Positions 26,363 to 36,327 of a stretch of DNA of 64,000 nt are shown piece after piece. Source of the DNA: GCA-2725625 sp964574215 (GTDB lineage: Bacteria; Pseudomonadota; Alphaproteobacteria; Rhodospirillales; UBA2165); NCBI GenBank assembly GCA_964574215.1, contig CAZNLR010000006.1, positions 71,458 through 135,457 on the forward strand. The letters are read 5' to 3'. The notes beneath the pieces are model-generated. The model was not told the origin of the DNA and did no database searches. It worked only from the letters and a program-made list of their open reading frames with translations. How positions within the stretch are numbered: the first letter of the stretch is position 1; every line of letters begins with the position of its first letter. Made by a program: the position numbers and the translations under genes.

Positions 26363-27601
26363 ATGTATTTATTACAGTCCCTTCTTCGCCAAGTCATAAA
26401 ACTCGGCGCCCTTGAGGTTATAGACGCGGACGGTGTGTCTTATTGGTTTAAAGGTGTAGACGGTCCTTCCGTCACCGTTCGATTCAAAGATGAGAAATTT
26501 TCGACCTGGTTTGCCTTGTCGCCCAGCATGGCCCTGGGGAACGGTTATATGAACGGGCGGTACGTTATCGAAAACGGCACCATTTACGAATTTCTGGAAA
26601 TTCTCGCCCGCAATATCGAAATAATCGGCGAAACCAAATTTCATAGAATAATCAATAAATCCAAAAACCTGTTTCGCCGGTTTGAACATTACAATCCAAT
26701 TCACAAATCGCGGCGGAATGCCGCCCACCATTACGATCTTTCCGGTGAACTTTACAAACTGTTCCTGGACGAGGACCGGCAATACTCCTGCGCCTATTTC
26801 GACAATCCTGAGGATAGTTTGGAACAGGCCCAAGAAAACAAGAAAGCCCACATCGCTTCGAAATTATTATTGGAGCCAGGTCAGAGCGTATTGGATGTCG
26901 GCTCCGGCTGGGGCGGCATGGGATTATTCCTGGCTAAGAATTTCGGTTCAAACGTTACTGGCATTACGCTTTCGGAGGAACAACTGAAAGTATCCAACGA
27001 ACGGGCAAAACGGGAAGGTCTGGACGAACTTTCCCAATTTCATTTGCGGGACTACAGGCTGCAAACTGGAACCTTCGACCGTATCGTCTCGGTGGGCATG
27101 TTCGAACATGTCGGTCTGAAACATTTCGATAACTATTTCGAAAAATTCCGGGATTGCCTGTCCGATCGCGGGGTGGCGTTGCTGCACACCATCGGCCGCA
27201 GCGGCGAGCCCATGGAAACGGACACCTGGATCAGGCGCTACATTTTCCCGGGCGGTTACATTCCATCTCTATCGGAAATCGTTCCGTCAGTTGAGAAATC
27301 CGAGCTCATCATTACCGATATCGAATTTCTCGGGCTCCATTACGCCGAGACCTTGAAACATTGGCAAGTCCGTTTTCAAGCCAACCGGGACAGAGTGAAG
27401 GAAATATATGACGAGCAGTTCTGTCGGATGTGGGAATATTACCTTGCCGCCAGCGAAGTCGCCTTCCGGTATCTGGATCTGACCGTGTTCCAAGTTCAGA
27501 TGACGAAGAAACGCGGTTCCGTTCCGGTAACCCGAGACTATCTGTTGGGCGACAAGCAAAATACCCGAAAGCCCGGCATTAATGATAATCGGGCCGCTTA
27601 A
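26363..27601 (+). CDS. cfa: Cyclopropane-fatty-acyl-phospholipid synthase
   Basis: Cfa methylenates unsaturated acyl chains of membrane lipids with SAM. The 412-residue protein has the SAM-binding loop VLDVGSGWGGMGLFLAKNFG, the family segment AHHYDLSGELYKLFLDEDRQYSCAYF, VGMFEHVGLKHFDNYF, and HTIGRSG. The N-terminal domain (first 100 residues) is also typical. The ATG has GGAGGAA nearby. It stands between the ribosomal operon and dnaB, with its own leader. Confidence 0.95.
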   Translation: MYLLQSLLRQVIKLGALEVIDADGVSYWFKGVDGPSVTVRFKDEKFSTWFALSPSMALGNGYMNGRYVIENGTIYEFLEILARNIEIIGETKFHRIINKSKNLFRRFEHYNPIHKSRRNAAHHYDLSGELYKLFLDEDRQYSCAYFDNPEDSLEQAQENKKAHIASKLLLEPGQSVLDVGSGWGGMGLFLAKNFGSNVTGITLSEEQLKVSNERAKREGLDELSQFHLRDYRLQTGTFDRIVSVGMFEHVGLKHFDNYFEKFRDCLSDRGVALLHTIGRSGEPMETDTWIRRYIFPGGYIPSLSEIVPSVEKSELIITDIEFLGLHYAETLKHWQVRFQANRDRVKEIYDEQFCRMWEYYLAASEVAFRYLDLTVFQVQMTKKRGSVPVTRDYLLGDKQNTRKPGINDNRAA

Positions 27602-27692
27602 GTATCAATTAGCGGAGTTATCCCCAGGTTAAACAGGGCTGTGAATCCTTTCGGCCTTCTCAGGATTGGCGGGAGAGAGTACGTTTCTGCCC

Positions 27693-29216
27693 ATGGCAAC
27701 GGCAATTCAAAATCCGGCAAATTTACAGTCTTTGGAAGAAGGCGAACAAAGTCTACCTTCCTTCCGCTCCCCGCCTCATAATTTTGAAGCCGAAAAAGCC
27801 CTACTGGGTGCAATCTTCGCCAATAACAACGCCTACGACAGGGTCTCGGGTTATCTGCGCTCGGAACATTTTGCCGATCCGATTCACGGACGCATATATG
27901 AAGCCACGTCGAAGTTGATCGAGCGGGGCCAGATCGCCGACCCTATCACCTTGAAAACCTTTTTCGAACAGGACGGCTCCATCGCCGATGTGGGTGGCAC
28001 CCGCTATCTGGCTGAGATTGCGGCCTCCATGGTCAATGTCATCAATGCCGGTGAATACGGCCGGACCATTTACGATCTGCACCTGAAACGGCAACTCATC
28101 GATTTGGGTGAACAGGTCGTCAACCGGGCTTATACGCCCGAAGTCGAAGACGACGCCATGCACCAGATCGAAAACGCTGAACAACAGCTGTACGATCTGG
28201 CGACAACGGGTGAAATCGAAGGCGGTTTTCAGGAATTCAAAGCCTCCATTATCACCGCCATCGAAATGGCCGAAGCGGCCCATAAGAGGGACGGTAAACT
28301 TAGCGGTGTGTCGACGGGATTGCGCGATATTGATGGATTGCTCGGCGGGCTGCACCCGTCGGACTTGATCATTCTGGCCGGACGGCCTTCCATGGGTAAA
28401 ACCGCGCTGGCAACCAACATAGCTTTTAACGCGGCTTACGATTACAAGGTGGAAACCCAGCCCGACGGATCGGAAAAAGTGACCGATGGCGCCGTGGTCG
28501 GTTTTTTCTCCCTGGAAATGTCGGCAGAACAGTTGGCGGCGCGGATACTGTCCGAGCAGACGGAAATCGCGTCTGACAAAATGCGGCGGGGCACCTTGTC
28601 CAACGAGGAATTCGACAAACTGGTGGTGGCGTCACAGCAGTTGCACCGCTTGCCTATTTTCATCGACGATACGCCCGCCATGTCCGTCAGCATGCTGCGC
28701 ACCCGCGCCCGCCGCCTGAAGCGGAACGAGGGCCTTGGATTGATCGTCGTCGACTATCTGCAATTGATGGAAGGCTCCCAACGGACCGACAATAGGGTTC
28801 AGGAGATCGGCGAAATTACCCGGGGCCTGAAAACCCTGGCCAAGGAACTGAACGTACCCGTTCTGGCGCTTTCTCAGTTATCCCGGGCCGTCGAGCAGCG
28901 GGAAGACAAGCGGCCGCAACTATCCGATCTCAGAGAATCCGGCACCATCGAACAGGACGCCGATGTCGTTACCTTTATTTACCGGGAATCCTACTATTTG
29001 GAACGGGCGGAACCGGCTCAACGCCAGGACGAAGGACCGGACAAATTCGCCGAACGGCTGACCCGGTGGGAGGAACGCATCCAGGATGTACGCCATCTTT
29101 CCGAACTAATCATCGCCAAACAACGCCATGGGCCGACCGGCACCGCCAAATTGTATTTCGACGGTATGTTCACCCGATTCGGCGACTTGGATACCCAACA
29201 TACCGACGGATATTAA
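27693..29216 (+). CDS. dnaB: Replicative DNA helicase DnaB
   Basis: DnaB unwinds DNA ahead of the replication fork. The N-terminal primase-binding domain starts at SPPHNFEAEKALLGAIFANN. The RecA-like core has Walker A GRPSMGKTALATNIA, Walker B LIVVDYLQLM and the arginine-finger region QREDKRPQLSDLRESG. I chose the ATG at 27693, with GGGAGAGAG just upstream, over the TTG at 27666. There is no intein. Final length is 507 residues. Confidence 0.96.
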   Translation: MATAIQNPANLQSLEEGEQSLPSFRSPPHNFEAEKALLGAIFANNNAYDRVSGYLRSEHFADPIHGRIYEATSKLIERGQIADPITLKTFFEQDGSIADVGGTRYLAEIAASMVNVINAGEYGRTIYDLHLKRQLIDLGEQVVNRAYTPEVEDDAMHQIENAEQQLYDLATTGEIEGGFQEFKASIITAIEMAEAAHKRDGKLSGVSTGLRDIDGLLGGLHPSDLIILAGRPSMGKTALATNIAFNAAYDYKVETQPDGSEKVTDGAVVGFFSLEMSAEQLAARILSEQTEIASDKMRRGTLSNEEFDKLVVASQQLHRLPIFIDDTPAMSVSMLRTRARRLKRNEGLGLIVVDYLQLMEGSQRTDNRVQEIGEITRGLKTLAKELNVPVLALSQLSRAVEQREDKRPQLSDLRESGTIEQDADVVTFIYRESYYLERAEPAQRQDEGPDKFAERLTRWEERIQDVRHLSELIIAKQRHGPTGTAKLYFDGMFTRFGDLDTQHTDGY

Positions 29217-29225
29217 TTTCAGGGC

Positions 29226-29253
29226 TTCCGCCTAGCGGAATTACGCGATTTTT
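29226..29253 (+). terminator. Possible terminator after dnaB
   Basis: TTCCGC and GCGGAA form a six-base stem with a three-base loop ten bases past the dnaB stop. The T-run (29249-29253) starts nine bases later, so termination may be weak. Confidence 0.35.
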
Positions 29254-29297
29254 GCCGGGCCACATTATTTTCACAATTCTTTTGATACTATGGCCCG

Positions 29298-30407
29298 ATG
29301 GAACCACACAGCTCTGTACTCACAATAGACCTCGGCGCCATTGCCGGTAATTACCGGCTGTTGCAAAGCCGGTCTGACAGCACGGAAATTGCCGCCGTTG
29401 TAAAGGCGGACGCCTATGGATTGGGTGTCGGCAAAGTCGCGCCGGTTCTGATGGACGCCGGTTGCCGGGTTTTTTTCGTCGCCACCGTCGAAGAAGGCAT
29501 AGACCTGCGCAACATCATTAATAACGGGGACATTCACGTTTTAAACGGCCCCCTGCCCGGTCAAGCACCCGTTTTCACAAAAAACGATCTCATACCGGTA
29601 TTAAACAGCCTCGAACAAATCGAAATTTGGAGCGATTTCTGCCGGAGCGAAGGACACAAGTTGACGGCCGATATCCATATCGACACCGGCATGGCCCGGC
29701 TCGGTATGGACGATGAGGAACGCCTGAAACTGGAAGATACACCTGGTTTGCTGGACGATATTGCGCTGGATATTTTGATTAGCCATCTGGCCTGTTCCGA
29801 CGAACCGGACCATGCGAAAAACCGGGAACAATTGAAAAAATTTACTTCTCTTTCCGATAAATTTGACGGTAAGAGAACCAGCCTCGGCGCCAGTTGCGGG
29901 TATTTCCTGCAACCGGAATTTCATGGCGATGTCATTCGCGCCGGGATCGCTTTGTACGGCGCGCTGCCCGTCAATGGCGCCCCCAATCCCATGGCCCAAG
30001 TCGTTCGTTTACAAGGAAAAATCCTGCAAGTGCGTTCCGTTGACACCCCTCAGACCGTTGGCTATGGTGCCACACACACAGTTGCCGGTCCCCGAAAAAT
30101 CGCAACCGTCGCAGTTGGTTACGCTGATGGTTTTCCCCGGTCGCTTAGTAATTCGGGAACGGCCTATATCGGCGATTATGAGGTACCAATTGTGGGACGG
30201 GTTTCAATGGACTTAACGACCTTCGACGTGTCGGACGTCCCGGATAATGTGGCGCTGCCTGGCGCCATGATCGACCTAATCGGCTCCAACAATCCGGTTG
30301 ACCGGCTGGCTGATCAAGCAGGCACCATCGAATACGAAATTCTCACCAATTTGGGTGATCGCTACCAGCGGGTCTATACCGGTGGCAATGAGGGAGCGCA
30401 TCCATAG
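29298..30407 (+). CDS. alr: Alanine racemase
   Basis: Alr makes D-alanine for peptidoglycan with PLP. The 369-residue protein has the PLP lysine K36 in AAVVKADAYGLGV, the substrate stretch DIHIDTGMARLGM, the catalytic tyrosine in VGYGATHTV, and GRVSMDLTTFDVSD. Length is normal. It is followed after one base by the mlaE-like gene, an arrangement known in alphaproteobacteria. Confidence 0.96.
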   Translation: MEPHSSVLTIDLGAIAGNYRLLQSRSDSTEIAAVVKADAYGLGVGKVAPVLMDAGCRVFFVATVEEGIDLRNIINNGDIHVLNGPLPGQAPVFTKNDLIPVLNSLEQIEIWSDFCRSEGHKLTADIHIDTGMARLGMDDEERLKLEDTPGLLDDIALDILISHLACSDEPDHAKNREQLKKFTSLSDKFDGKRTSLGASCGYFLQPEFHGDVIRAGIALYGALPVNGAPNPMAQVVRLQGKILQVRSVDTPQTVGYGATHTVAGPRKIATVAVGYADGFPRSLSNSGTAYIGDYEVPIVGRVSMDLTTFDVSDVPDNVALPGAMIDLIGSNNPVDRLADQAGTIEYEILTNLGDRYQRVYTGGNEGAHP

Positions 30408-30408
30408 C

Positions 30409-31188
30409 ATGAACTTCCTGCAACCTATTGGCCAAGTTACTTTCGCCTTCTTAGGCACGGTCGGGCGCCTGATCATTTTCACCGGCACGTCATTAATGCA
30501 CAGCGTGCGCCCGCCTTTTTATCCACGCATCGTCCTCAAACAAATGATCGAGATCGGCTATTTCTCGCTTCCCGTTGTAGGGTTGACCGCAGTTTTCGCC
30601 GGTATGGTTCTGGCCTTGCAGAGCTTCACCGGCTTCTCCCGTTTCTCGGCGGAAAGCGCCATTCCTAACGTGGTGGTGCTGTCGATCACACGGGAGCTGG
30701 GGCCGGTTCTCGCGGGCCTTATGGTTTCGGGCAGGATCGCCGCTTCGATCGCCGCCGAAATGGGCACCATGCGGGTCACCGAACAGGTGGACGCCCTGAC
30801 AACACTCTCCACCAACCCCTATAAATATTTAGTGGCGCCACGTTTCATCGCCGGTATTACCATGATGCCGATCCTGGTTTTCGTGGCGGATGTCATCGGC
30901 GTCATGGGTGGTTATCTGGTTAGTGTCTATAAGTTGGGCTTCAATCCCTCCAACTACTTGCAGAACACCTACGATTTCGTTGAGTTCCTGGATGTCTTTT
31001 CCGGTTTGGTGAAAGCCGCCGTTTTTGGATTTCTGATCACGCTGATGGGCTGCTATCACGGCTATCATTCCAAGGGCGGCGCCCAGGGCGTGGGTCAGGC
31101 AACCACCAACGCGGTTGTTTCAGCATCCATCTTGATCCTGTGTTTCAACTACATCCTGACGGAGATCTTCTTCGCGGCAAATGGCTGA
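30409..31188 (+). CDS. mlaE: MlaE-family ABC permease
   Basis: MlaE permeases handle phospholipid transport between inner and outer membranes. The 259-residue protein has multiple membrane segments and the family core ELGPVLAGLMVSGRIAASIAAEMGTMRVTEQVDAL. I chose ATG 30409, preceded by GAGGGAGCG; a second in-frame ATG at 30388 overlaps alr. The ATPase gene follows with an eight-base overlap. The MlaD, MlaC and MlaB genes are not next to it. Confidence 0.9.
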   Translation: MNFLQPIGQVTFAFLGTVGRLIIFTGTSLMHSVRPPFYPRIVLKQMIEIGYFSLPVVGLTAVFAGMVLALQSFTGFSRFSAESAIPNVVVLSITRELGPVLAGLMVSGRIAASIAAEMGTMRVTEQVDALTTLSTNPYKYLVAPRFIAGITMMPILVFVADVIGVMGGYLVSVYKLGFNPSNYLQNTYDFVEFLDVFSGLVKAAVFGFLITLMGCYHGYHSKGGAQGVGQATTNAVVSASILILCFNYILTEIFFAANG

Positions 31189-31969
31189 GACGGCAAGCAA
31201 TATAGATACTCCAAAAATCCGCATGCAAGATGTGCATAAGCGGTTTGGCCCGAAAGTCGTTCTGGATGGATTCGATCTGGATATCGGCACCAGTGAATCG
31301 GTGGTCGTGATCGGCGGGTCGGGCGTCGGCAAATCGGTGATGCTGAAATGCCTGTTGGGTGTGCTGACGCCGGAGCGCGGTTCCATTACCATTGACGGTG
31401 AAGAAGTGATTGGCGCCAGCACGGTTCAAAGGGACCGGCTGAACGATAAGATCGGCATGCTGTTCCAAGGTGCTGCTCTGTTTGACAGCCAGTCGGTTTG
31501 GGAAAATGTGGCTTTCGGCCTCATGGCTCGCGGTAAGGGCCGAATTGAAGCCAAGGAAATCGCCATCGCCAAACTTGCCCTGGTCGGCCTTACGCCGGAT
31601 ATTGGCGAGATGTACCCGGCGTCGTTGTCAGGCGGTATGAAAAAGCGGGTCGGTTTGGCGCGCGCCATTGCGACCGATCCTGAAATTATCTTTTTCGATG
31701 AACCGACGACCGGGCTGGATCCGATCATGGGTGACATCATCAACGATCTGATCGTTCATTGCGTTCAGGAAACCGGCGCCACGGCCCTGACCATCACCCA
31801 TGACATGCAAAGTGCGCGGAAAATTGCCGATAAAATAGCCATGATCTACCAGGGTAAGATAATATGGTCCGGTTCGACGGATGAGATTAACCAATCCGGC
31901 AATTCATTTATCGAGCAATTTATTCACGGCAGTTCCGAAGGACCAATACAAATTGCGGCCCGCGACTAG
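31181..31969 (+). CDS. mlaF: MlaF-family ABC transporter ATP-binding protein
   Basis: The 262-residue ATPase has Walker A GGSGVGKSVMLK, signature LSGGMKKRVGLARAIA, Walker B IIFFDEPTTGLDP and the H-loop TITHDMQSA. It powers the adjacent permease. The start overlaps mlaE by eight bases. The C-terminal extension (about 25 residues past the last ATPase element) is seen in MlaF. Partner substrate-binding genes must lie elsewhere. Confidence 0.92.
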   Translation: MAETASNIDTPKIRMQDVHKRFGPKVVLDGFDLDIGTSESVVVIGGSGVGKSVMLKCLLGVLTPERGSITIDGEEVIGASTVQRDRLNDKIGMLFQGAALFDSQSVWENVAFGLMARGKGRIEAKEIAIAKLALVGLTPDIGEMYPASLSGGMKKRVGLARAIATDPEIIFFDEPTTGLDPIMGDIINDLIVHCVQETGATALTITHDMQSARKIADKIAMIYQGKIIWSGSTDEINQSGNSFIEQFIHGSSEGPIQIAARD

Positions 31970-31992
31970 CTCGTACGGTAAGATTATCTGAT

Positions 31993-33429
31993 ATGGCCCG
32001 ATCAAATAAAACCTATGTTTGCCAGGAATGCGGCGCCAGCCACCCCAAATGGAGTGGCCGGTGCGACGCCTGCGGCGCCTGGAATTCTATTTTGGAAGAG
32101 GCCACGAACGAAAGCGCGCCCAAAGGATTGGGTGGCAAAAAAGGCCGGAACATAGAATTCGTCGGCCTCAAGGGTTCAGAGAAACCGCTGCCCCGCCTAT
32201 GCACCGGCATCAACGAGTTCGACCGGGTCTGTGGCGGCGGTCTGGTGGCCGGTTCGGCCCTGCTGGTGGGCGGTGATCCCGGCATCGGAAAGTCCACATT
32301 GCTCTTACAAGTCACGGCGGCTTTGGCTTCTTTGGGGAAAGACCTTCGATGCGTCTATATATCTGGCGAGGAGGCCACCGCCCAGGTGCGTATGCGGGCC
32401 GAACGACTTGGCTTGGCGGACGCCTCCGTGGAACTTGCGGCTGCCACCAATGTCCGGGATATTGTCGCCTCATTGGATGTTACGGATGCGCCGGCGGTGG
32501 TGGTGGCTGATTCCGTACAGACCCTGTTCGTCGACAGCATTGATTCCGCGCCGGGGACGGTTTCCCAAGTGCGCGCCTCGGCCCAAGAACTGATTCGGCT
32601 GGCCAAACGAAAGGGATTTGCCCTCTTTCTGGTCGGCCATGTCACCAAGGAAGGCATGATCGCCGGACCCAAGGTGCTGGAACATATGGTGGATACGGTT
32701 TTGTATTTCGAAGGCGAACGGGGCCATCAGTTCCGGATTATGCGGGCGGTCAAGAACCGCTTTGGTCCCGCCGACGAAATTGGCGTGTTCGAAATGACCG
32801 ATGGCGGCCTCGCCGAAGTGCCCAACCCGTCGGCCATATTTCTGGCCGATCACGAAGGAAAAGTCAGCGGCGCCAGCGTGTTTGCCGGGATCGAAGGAAG
32901 CCGCCCCATGCTGGTTGAAATTCAGGCGCTTACCGCGCCCACTGCGTTCGGCACACCGCGCCGGGCAGTGGTCGGCTGGGACGCCGGACGGCTGTCGATG
33001 ATTTTGGCGGTGCTGGAAGCGCGATGCGGTCTTTCAATTGGCGGCCAAGACGTCTATCTCAATGTTGCGGGCGGTATGAGAATCAGCGAGCCGGCGGCAG
33101 ATTTGGCGGTTGCGGCGGCATTGGTGTCATCGGTCAGCGGCGTACCCGTCCCGCCGGAGACCGTGGTATTCGGAGAAATCGGCCTGTCCGGAGAGGTCCG
33201 TCCCGTCGGGCAGGCGGATGTCAGACTAAAAGAAGCGTCAAAACTCGGGTTTACCCGGGCGTTTACGCCGGAAATCCGCCGTGGCAAGGGTGGTAAAAAA
33301 AGTGCAAGCCAAGCTGAAACCGGCATGGAAGTGGTGAGGATCGACCATTTGGATAAACTTCTCAACATACTGAATTCAGACGCCGATTTCAGCCGATCCG
33401 CCGGCCCTGTAACGGTGGCCAAGGGATAA
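31993..33429 (+). CDS. radA: DNA repair protein RadA
   Basis: RadA assists branch migration in recombination. The N-terminal zinc finger is CQECGASHPKWSGRCDACG (C10, C13, C24, C27). Then come Walker A GGDPGIGKSTLL, the RadA-specific KNRFG motif, and a C-terminal Lon-like domain (QALTAPTAFGTPRRAVVGWD, VGQADVRLKEASKLG). It has 478 residues. It is followed closely by cvpA and purF. Confidence 0.97.
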   Translation: MARSNKTYVCQECGASHPKWSGRCDACGAWNSILEEATNESAPKGLGGKKGRNIEFVGLKGSEKPLPRLCTGINEFDRVCGGGLVAGSALLVGGDPGIGKSTLLLQVTAALASLGKDLRCVYISGEEATAQVRMRAERLGLADASVELAAATNVRDIVASLDVTDAPAVVVADSVQTLFVDSIDSAPGTVSQVRASAQELIRLAKRKGFALFLVGHVTKEGMIAGPKVLEHMVDTVLYFEGERGHQFRIMRAVKNRFGPADEIGVFEMTDGGLAEVPNPSAIFLADHEGKVSGASVFAGIEGSRPMLVEIQALTAPTAFGTPRRAVVGWDAGRLSMILAVLEARCGLSIGGQDVYLNVAGGMRISEPAADLAVAAALVSSVSGVPVPPETVVFGEIGLSGEVRPVGQADVRLKEASKLGFTRAFTPEIRRGKGGKKSASQAETGMEVVRIDHLDKLLNILNSDADFSRSAGPVTVAKG

Positions 33430-33439
33430 AGGGAAGCGT

Positions 33440-34111
33440 ATGGAAGATCTTCCCATGAATATTCTCGATATCGGCGTAATTGCCATGTTCGCGCTGGGCG
33501 CTTTGTTTGGTCTGTTGCTGGGATTTGTACGTGGCGGGTTGTTTATATTGTCCTGGCTGGGCGCTGGTATCGCCACCATATTCGGATTTTCCTACGCGCA
33601 ACCTTACGGCCGTCGTTTCATAGAGAACGAATTTTTTGCCGACCTCGCTGCCGGCGGGGCGGTGTTTTTAGTCACCCTGATCGTGCTGTTTCTGCTGAGT
33701 TCCTTTATCGGCGGCTGGGTAAGAAGGAGCCGCCTCAACGCCCTCGACCGCTCGCTCGGTATGCTGGCGGGGCTGGCGACTGCGGCCCTGCTGATTACCG
33801 GCGGATACGTTATCGCGGAAAACATGTGGAAAGACAAACCACCCGAATGGATGGTTGAAGCCAAATCCCTGCCCTTGATTCGCACCGGAGCGGGTCTGTT
33901 GAACCAGTTTCTCCCCCAGGATTTCAAAGTCGAAGGCCTGGAATCCTTAGACAAACTGACGGGAGAAACCCGCGATAACCTTGAAAAAAAGGCCTATGAA
34001 CAATTGCTCAACCCGCGCAACAAAAAATCCGACATTCAAGACCGTGAAGGATATGATACTAAAGAGCGCAAAGCGATGGAGCGGTTGCTCCAGGGCAGCC
34101 AGTCAAAGTAG
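33440..34111 (+). CDS. cvpA: CvpA family membrane protein
   Basis: This 223-residue membrane protein has four hydrophobic segments in the first 130 residues (ILDIGVIAMFALGALFGLLL and later ones), and a soluble charged tail. CvpA homologues are tied to colicin V production and bile-salt resistance, and usually precede purF, as here (six bases). The ATG at 33440 has AAAGGGA upstream; an ATG at 33455 is an alternative. Confidence 0.88.
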   Translation: MEDLPMNILDIGVIAMFALGALFGLLLGFVRGGLFILSWLGAGIATIFGFSYAQPYGRRFIENEFFADLAAGGAVFLVTLIVLFLLSSFIGGWVRRSRLNALDRSLGMLAGLATAALLITGGYVIAENMWKDKPPEWMVEAKSLPLIRTGAGLLNQFLPQDFKVEGLESLDKLTGETRDNLEKKAYEQLLNPRNKKSDIQDREGYDTKERKAMERLLQGSQSK

Positions 34112-34117
34112 TGAATC

Positions 34118-35575
34118 ATGACGCTAACCACCAATCCATTTGATGACGATCATTTCCACGAAGAATGCGGTGTGTTCGGCGTGTTCGGACATCAGGACGC
34201 CGCCGCCCATACCGCTCTCGGTCTTCACGCCCTGCAGCACCGGGGCCAGGAAGCCGCGGGCGTGGTTTCCACCGATGGCGAACATTTTCACACGCACCGC
34301 TCGTTGGGACTGGTCGGCGATAATTTTAACACCGAGGAAATTATTGGCCGCTTGACCGGCTCCATGGCCATCGGTCACAACCGTTACTCGACGGCGGGCG
34401 AAACCATGCTGCGGAACGTGCAGCCGTTGTTCGCCGATTTCGAATTTGGCGGTCTGGCCATTGCCCATAACGGCAATTTGACCAACGCCTATCAATTGCG
34501 AAAACGGCTGGTCGAACGGGGATGTATTTTCCAATCGACCATGGACACGGAAATCATCATCCACTTGATTGCCATCAGCCAGTTCTCCACGGTCGTCGAC
34601 CGTATGATCGATGCGTTGCGGCATGTCAAAGGCGCCTATTCTTTGGTTGCCATGACCGAGGATTCATTGATCGGTGTCCGCGACCCCATCGGTGTTCGTC
34701 CCTTGGTGTTGGGCCATATCGATGGGACCCATATCCTGTGCTCGGAAACCTGCGCCTTGGATATCATCGGAGCGGAATATGTTCGTGATGTTGATCCCGG
34801 CGAAATCGTCATCATCAACAATGACGGAGTCCGCAGTATCAAACCCTTTACCAAGCAAGAACAGAAATTCTGTATTTTTGAGTACATCTATTTCGCCCGA
34901 CCCGACAGCATGGTGGAAGGACGCAACGTCTATCAAGTACGAAAGGAAATCGGTGCGGAACTTGCCCGTGAAAGCCACGTCGACGCCGACCTTGTCGTTC
35001 CGGTTCCCGATTCGGGCGTTCCCGCCGCCATTGGATATGCTGCTGAGGCAAAAATCCCGTTTGAACTCGGCATCATCCGAAACCATTACGTCGGCAGAAC
35101 CTTCATCGAACCCACCGATCAAATCCGTCATCTGGGCGTCAAATTGAAGCACAACGCCAACCTTGGGGAAATCAAAGGAAAAAGGGTGATCTTGGTGGAT
35201 GATTCAATTGTCCGGGGTACGACGTCGGAAAAAATCGTTACCATGGTGCGGGATGCCGGCGCCACCGAAGTTCATATGCGGATTTCCAGCCCTCCGACCA
35301 CTCATTCCTGCTACTACGGCATCGATACGCCGGAGCGCGAAAAGCTACTGGCGTCGAATTTGAGTGTCGATGAAATGGCCCGCCATATGGGCGCAGATAC
35401 CCTTTCCTTTATTTCCATGAATGGCCTGTACCGGGCCGTCGGTGAAGCTGAGCGCGTCGCCGAGGAGCCGCAATATTGCGATGCCTGTTTTTCGGGTGAA
35501 TATCCCATCGAGCTGACCGACCACGAAGGCGGCGAGGTTCCGGCACAGCTTTCGTTACTGGCGGAACAAGATTAG
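34118..35575 (+). CDS. purF: Amidophosphoribosyltransferase
   Basis: PurF makes phosphoribosylamine in the first step of purine synthesis. The N-terminal nucleophile is C17 in HEECGVFGVFG, so a short propeptide is removed. Other motifs are GHNRYSTAG, AHNGNLTN, VPVPDSGVPAAIGYA and the PRPP site VILVDDSIVRGTTS. Length is 485 residues. An SDR gene follows after two bases. Confidence 0.97.
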   Translation: MTLTTNPFDDDHFHEECGVFGVFGHQDAAAHTALGLHALQHRGQEAAGVVSTDGEHFHTHRSLGLVGDNFNTEEIIGRLTGSMAIGHNRYSTAGETMLRNVQPLFADFEFGGLAIAHNGNLTNAYQLRKRLVERGCIFQSTMDTEIIIHLIAISQFSTVVDRMIDALRHVKGAYSLVAMTEDSLIGVRDPIGVRPLVLGHIDGTHILCSETCALDIIGAEYVRDVDPGEIVIINNDGVRSIKPFTKQEQKFCIFEYIYFARPDSMVEGRNVYQVRKEIGAELARESHVDADLVVPVPDSGVPAAIGYAAEAKIPFELGIIRNHYVGRTFIEPTDQIRHLGVKLKHNANLGEIKGKRVILVDDSIVRGTTSEKIVTMVRDAGATEVHMRISSPPTTHSCYYGIDTPEREKLLASNLSVDEMARHMGADTLSFISMNGLYRAVGEAERVAEEPQYCDACFSGEYPIELTDHEGGEVPAQLSLLAEQD

Positions 35576-35577
35576 TC

Positions 35578-36300
35578 ATGTCCGAGGGCAAACTTGCCGG
35601 TAAAATTGCATTGATCACGGGCGCATCCCGCGGTATCGGGCGGGCGGCGGCCAAAATATTCGCGGCTGAAGGCGCCCATGTTATTTTAGTCGCACGCACT
35701 CAAGGCGGGCTGGAAGAAGTCGACGACGAAATTCAATCCGCTGGCGGCACAGCGACGTTGACACCTCTGGACCTGACCGAATTCGATAAGATCGATCAAA
35801 TGGGAGCAGCCCTGTTCGAGCGATTTGGCCACTTAGATATTTTGCTGGCTAATGCGGGGCTGCTTGGCACCATGGGGCCGATCAATCACGTCGACCCGCA
35901 AGTCTGGGACCAGGTGATGACCGTGAACGTTACGGCGAATTGGCGGCTTATTCGCAGCCTTGATCCGCTGCTAAGGGAATCGGAAGCGGGCCGCGCCATT
36001 TTTCTGACGTCCGCCGCCGCCCATTCCTATCGGGCTTATTGGGGCGTTTATGCCGTCAGTAAAGCGGCGCTTGAAATGATGGTCGGCACCTATTCGGAAG
36101 AAATCAAACAGACCAATATTAAAGCCAACCTTTTCAATCCCGGCAAAACCAGAACGGGCATGAGGGCTGAGGCTTATCCGGGCGAGGACCCTATGACGCT
36201 GAAAACACCCGAGTTCACCGCCCGGCAACTGATCGACCTGGCCTTGCCGTCCTGCACCTTGAACGGCACCACGGTTACGGCGAAGGAGCCGGACGAGTAG
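35578..36300 (+). CDS. Short-chain dehydrogenase/reductase
   Basis: This 240-residue SDR has ITGASRGIGRAAAK, the NAG motif in LLANAGLLGTMG, a serine in TSAAAHS and YAVSKAALEMM as the catalytic tyrosine-lysine motif. It sits two bases after purF, a linkage often seen in alphaproteobacteria. The substrate is unknown. The C-terminus lacks a membrane segment. Confidence 0.85.
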   Translation: MSEGKLAGKIALITGASRGIGRAAAKIFAAEGAHVILVARTQGGLEEVDDEIQSAGGTATLTPLDLTEFDKIDQMGAALFERFGHLDILLANAGLLGTMGPINHVDPQVWDQVMTVNVTANWRLIRSLDPLLRESEAGRAIFLTSAAAHSYRAYWGVYAVSKAALEMMVGTYSEEIKQTNIKANLFNPGKTRTGMRAEAYPGEDPMTLKTPEFTARQLIDLALPSCTLNGTTVTAKEPDE

Positions 36301-36327
36301 GCAAAGTTAGATTGAGGAGCAGTCCGG

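Noticed and set aside
27610..27640. DnaA box upstream of dnaB (TTATCCCCA)
   Set aside because: One mismatch to the consensus and a single copy; no cluster of boxes or AT-rich region to indicate an origin.
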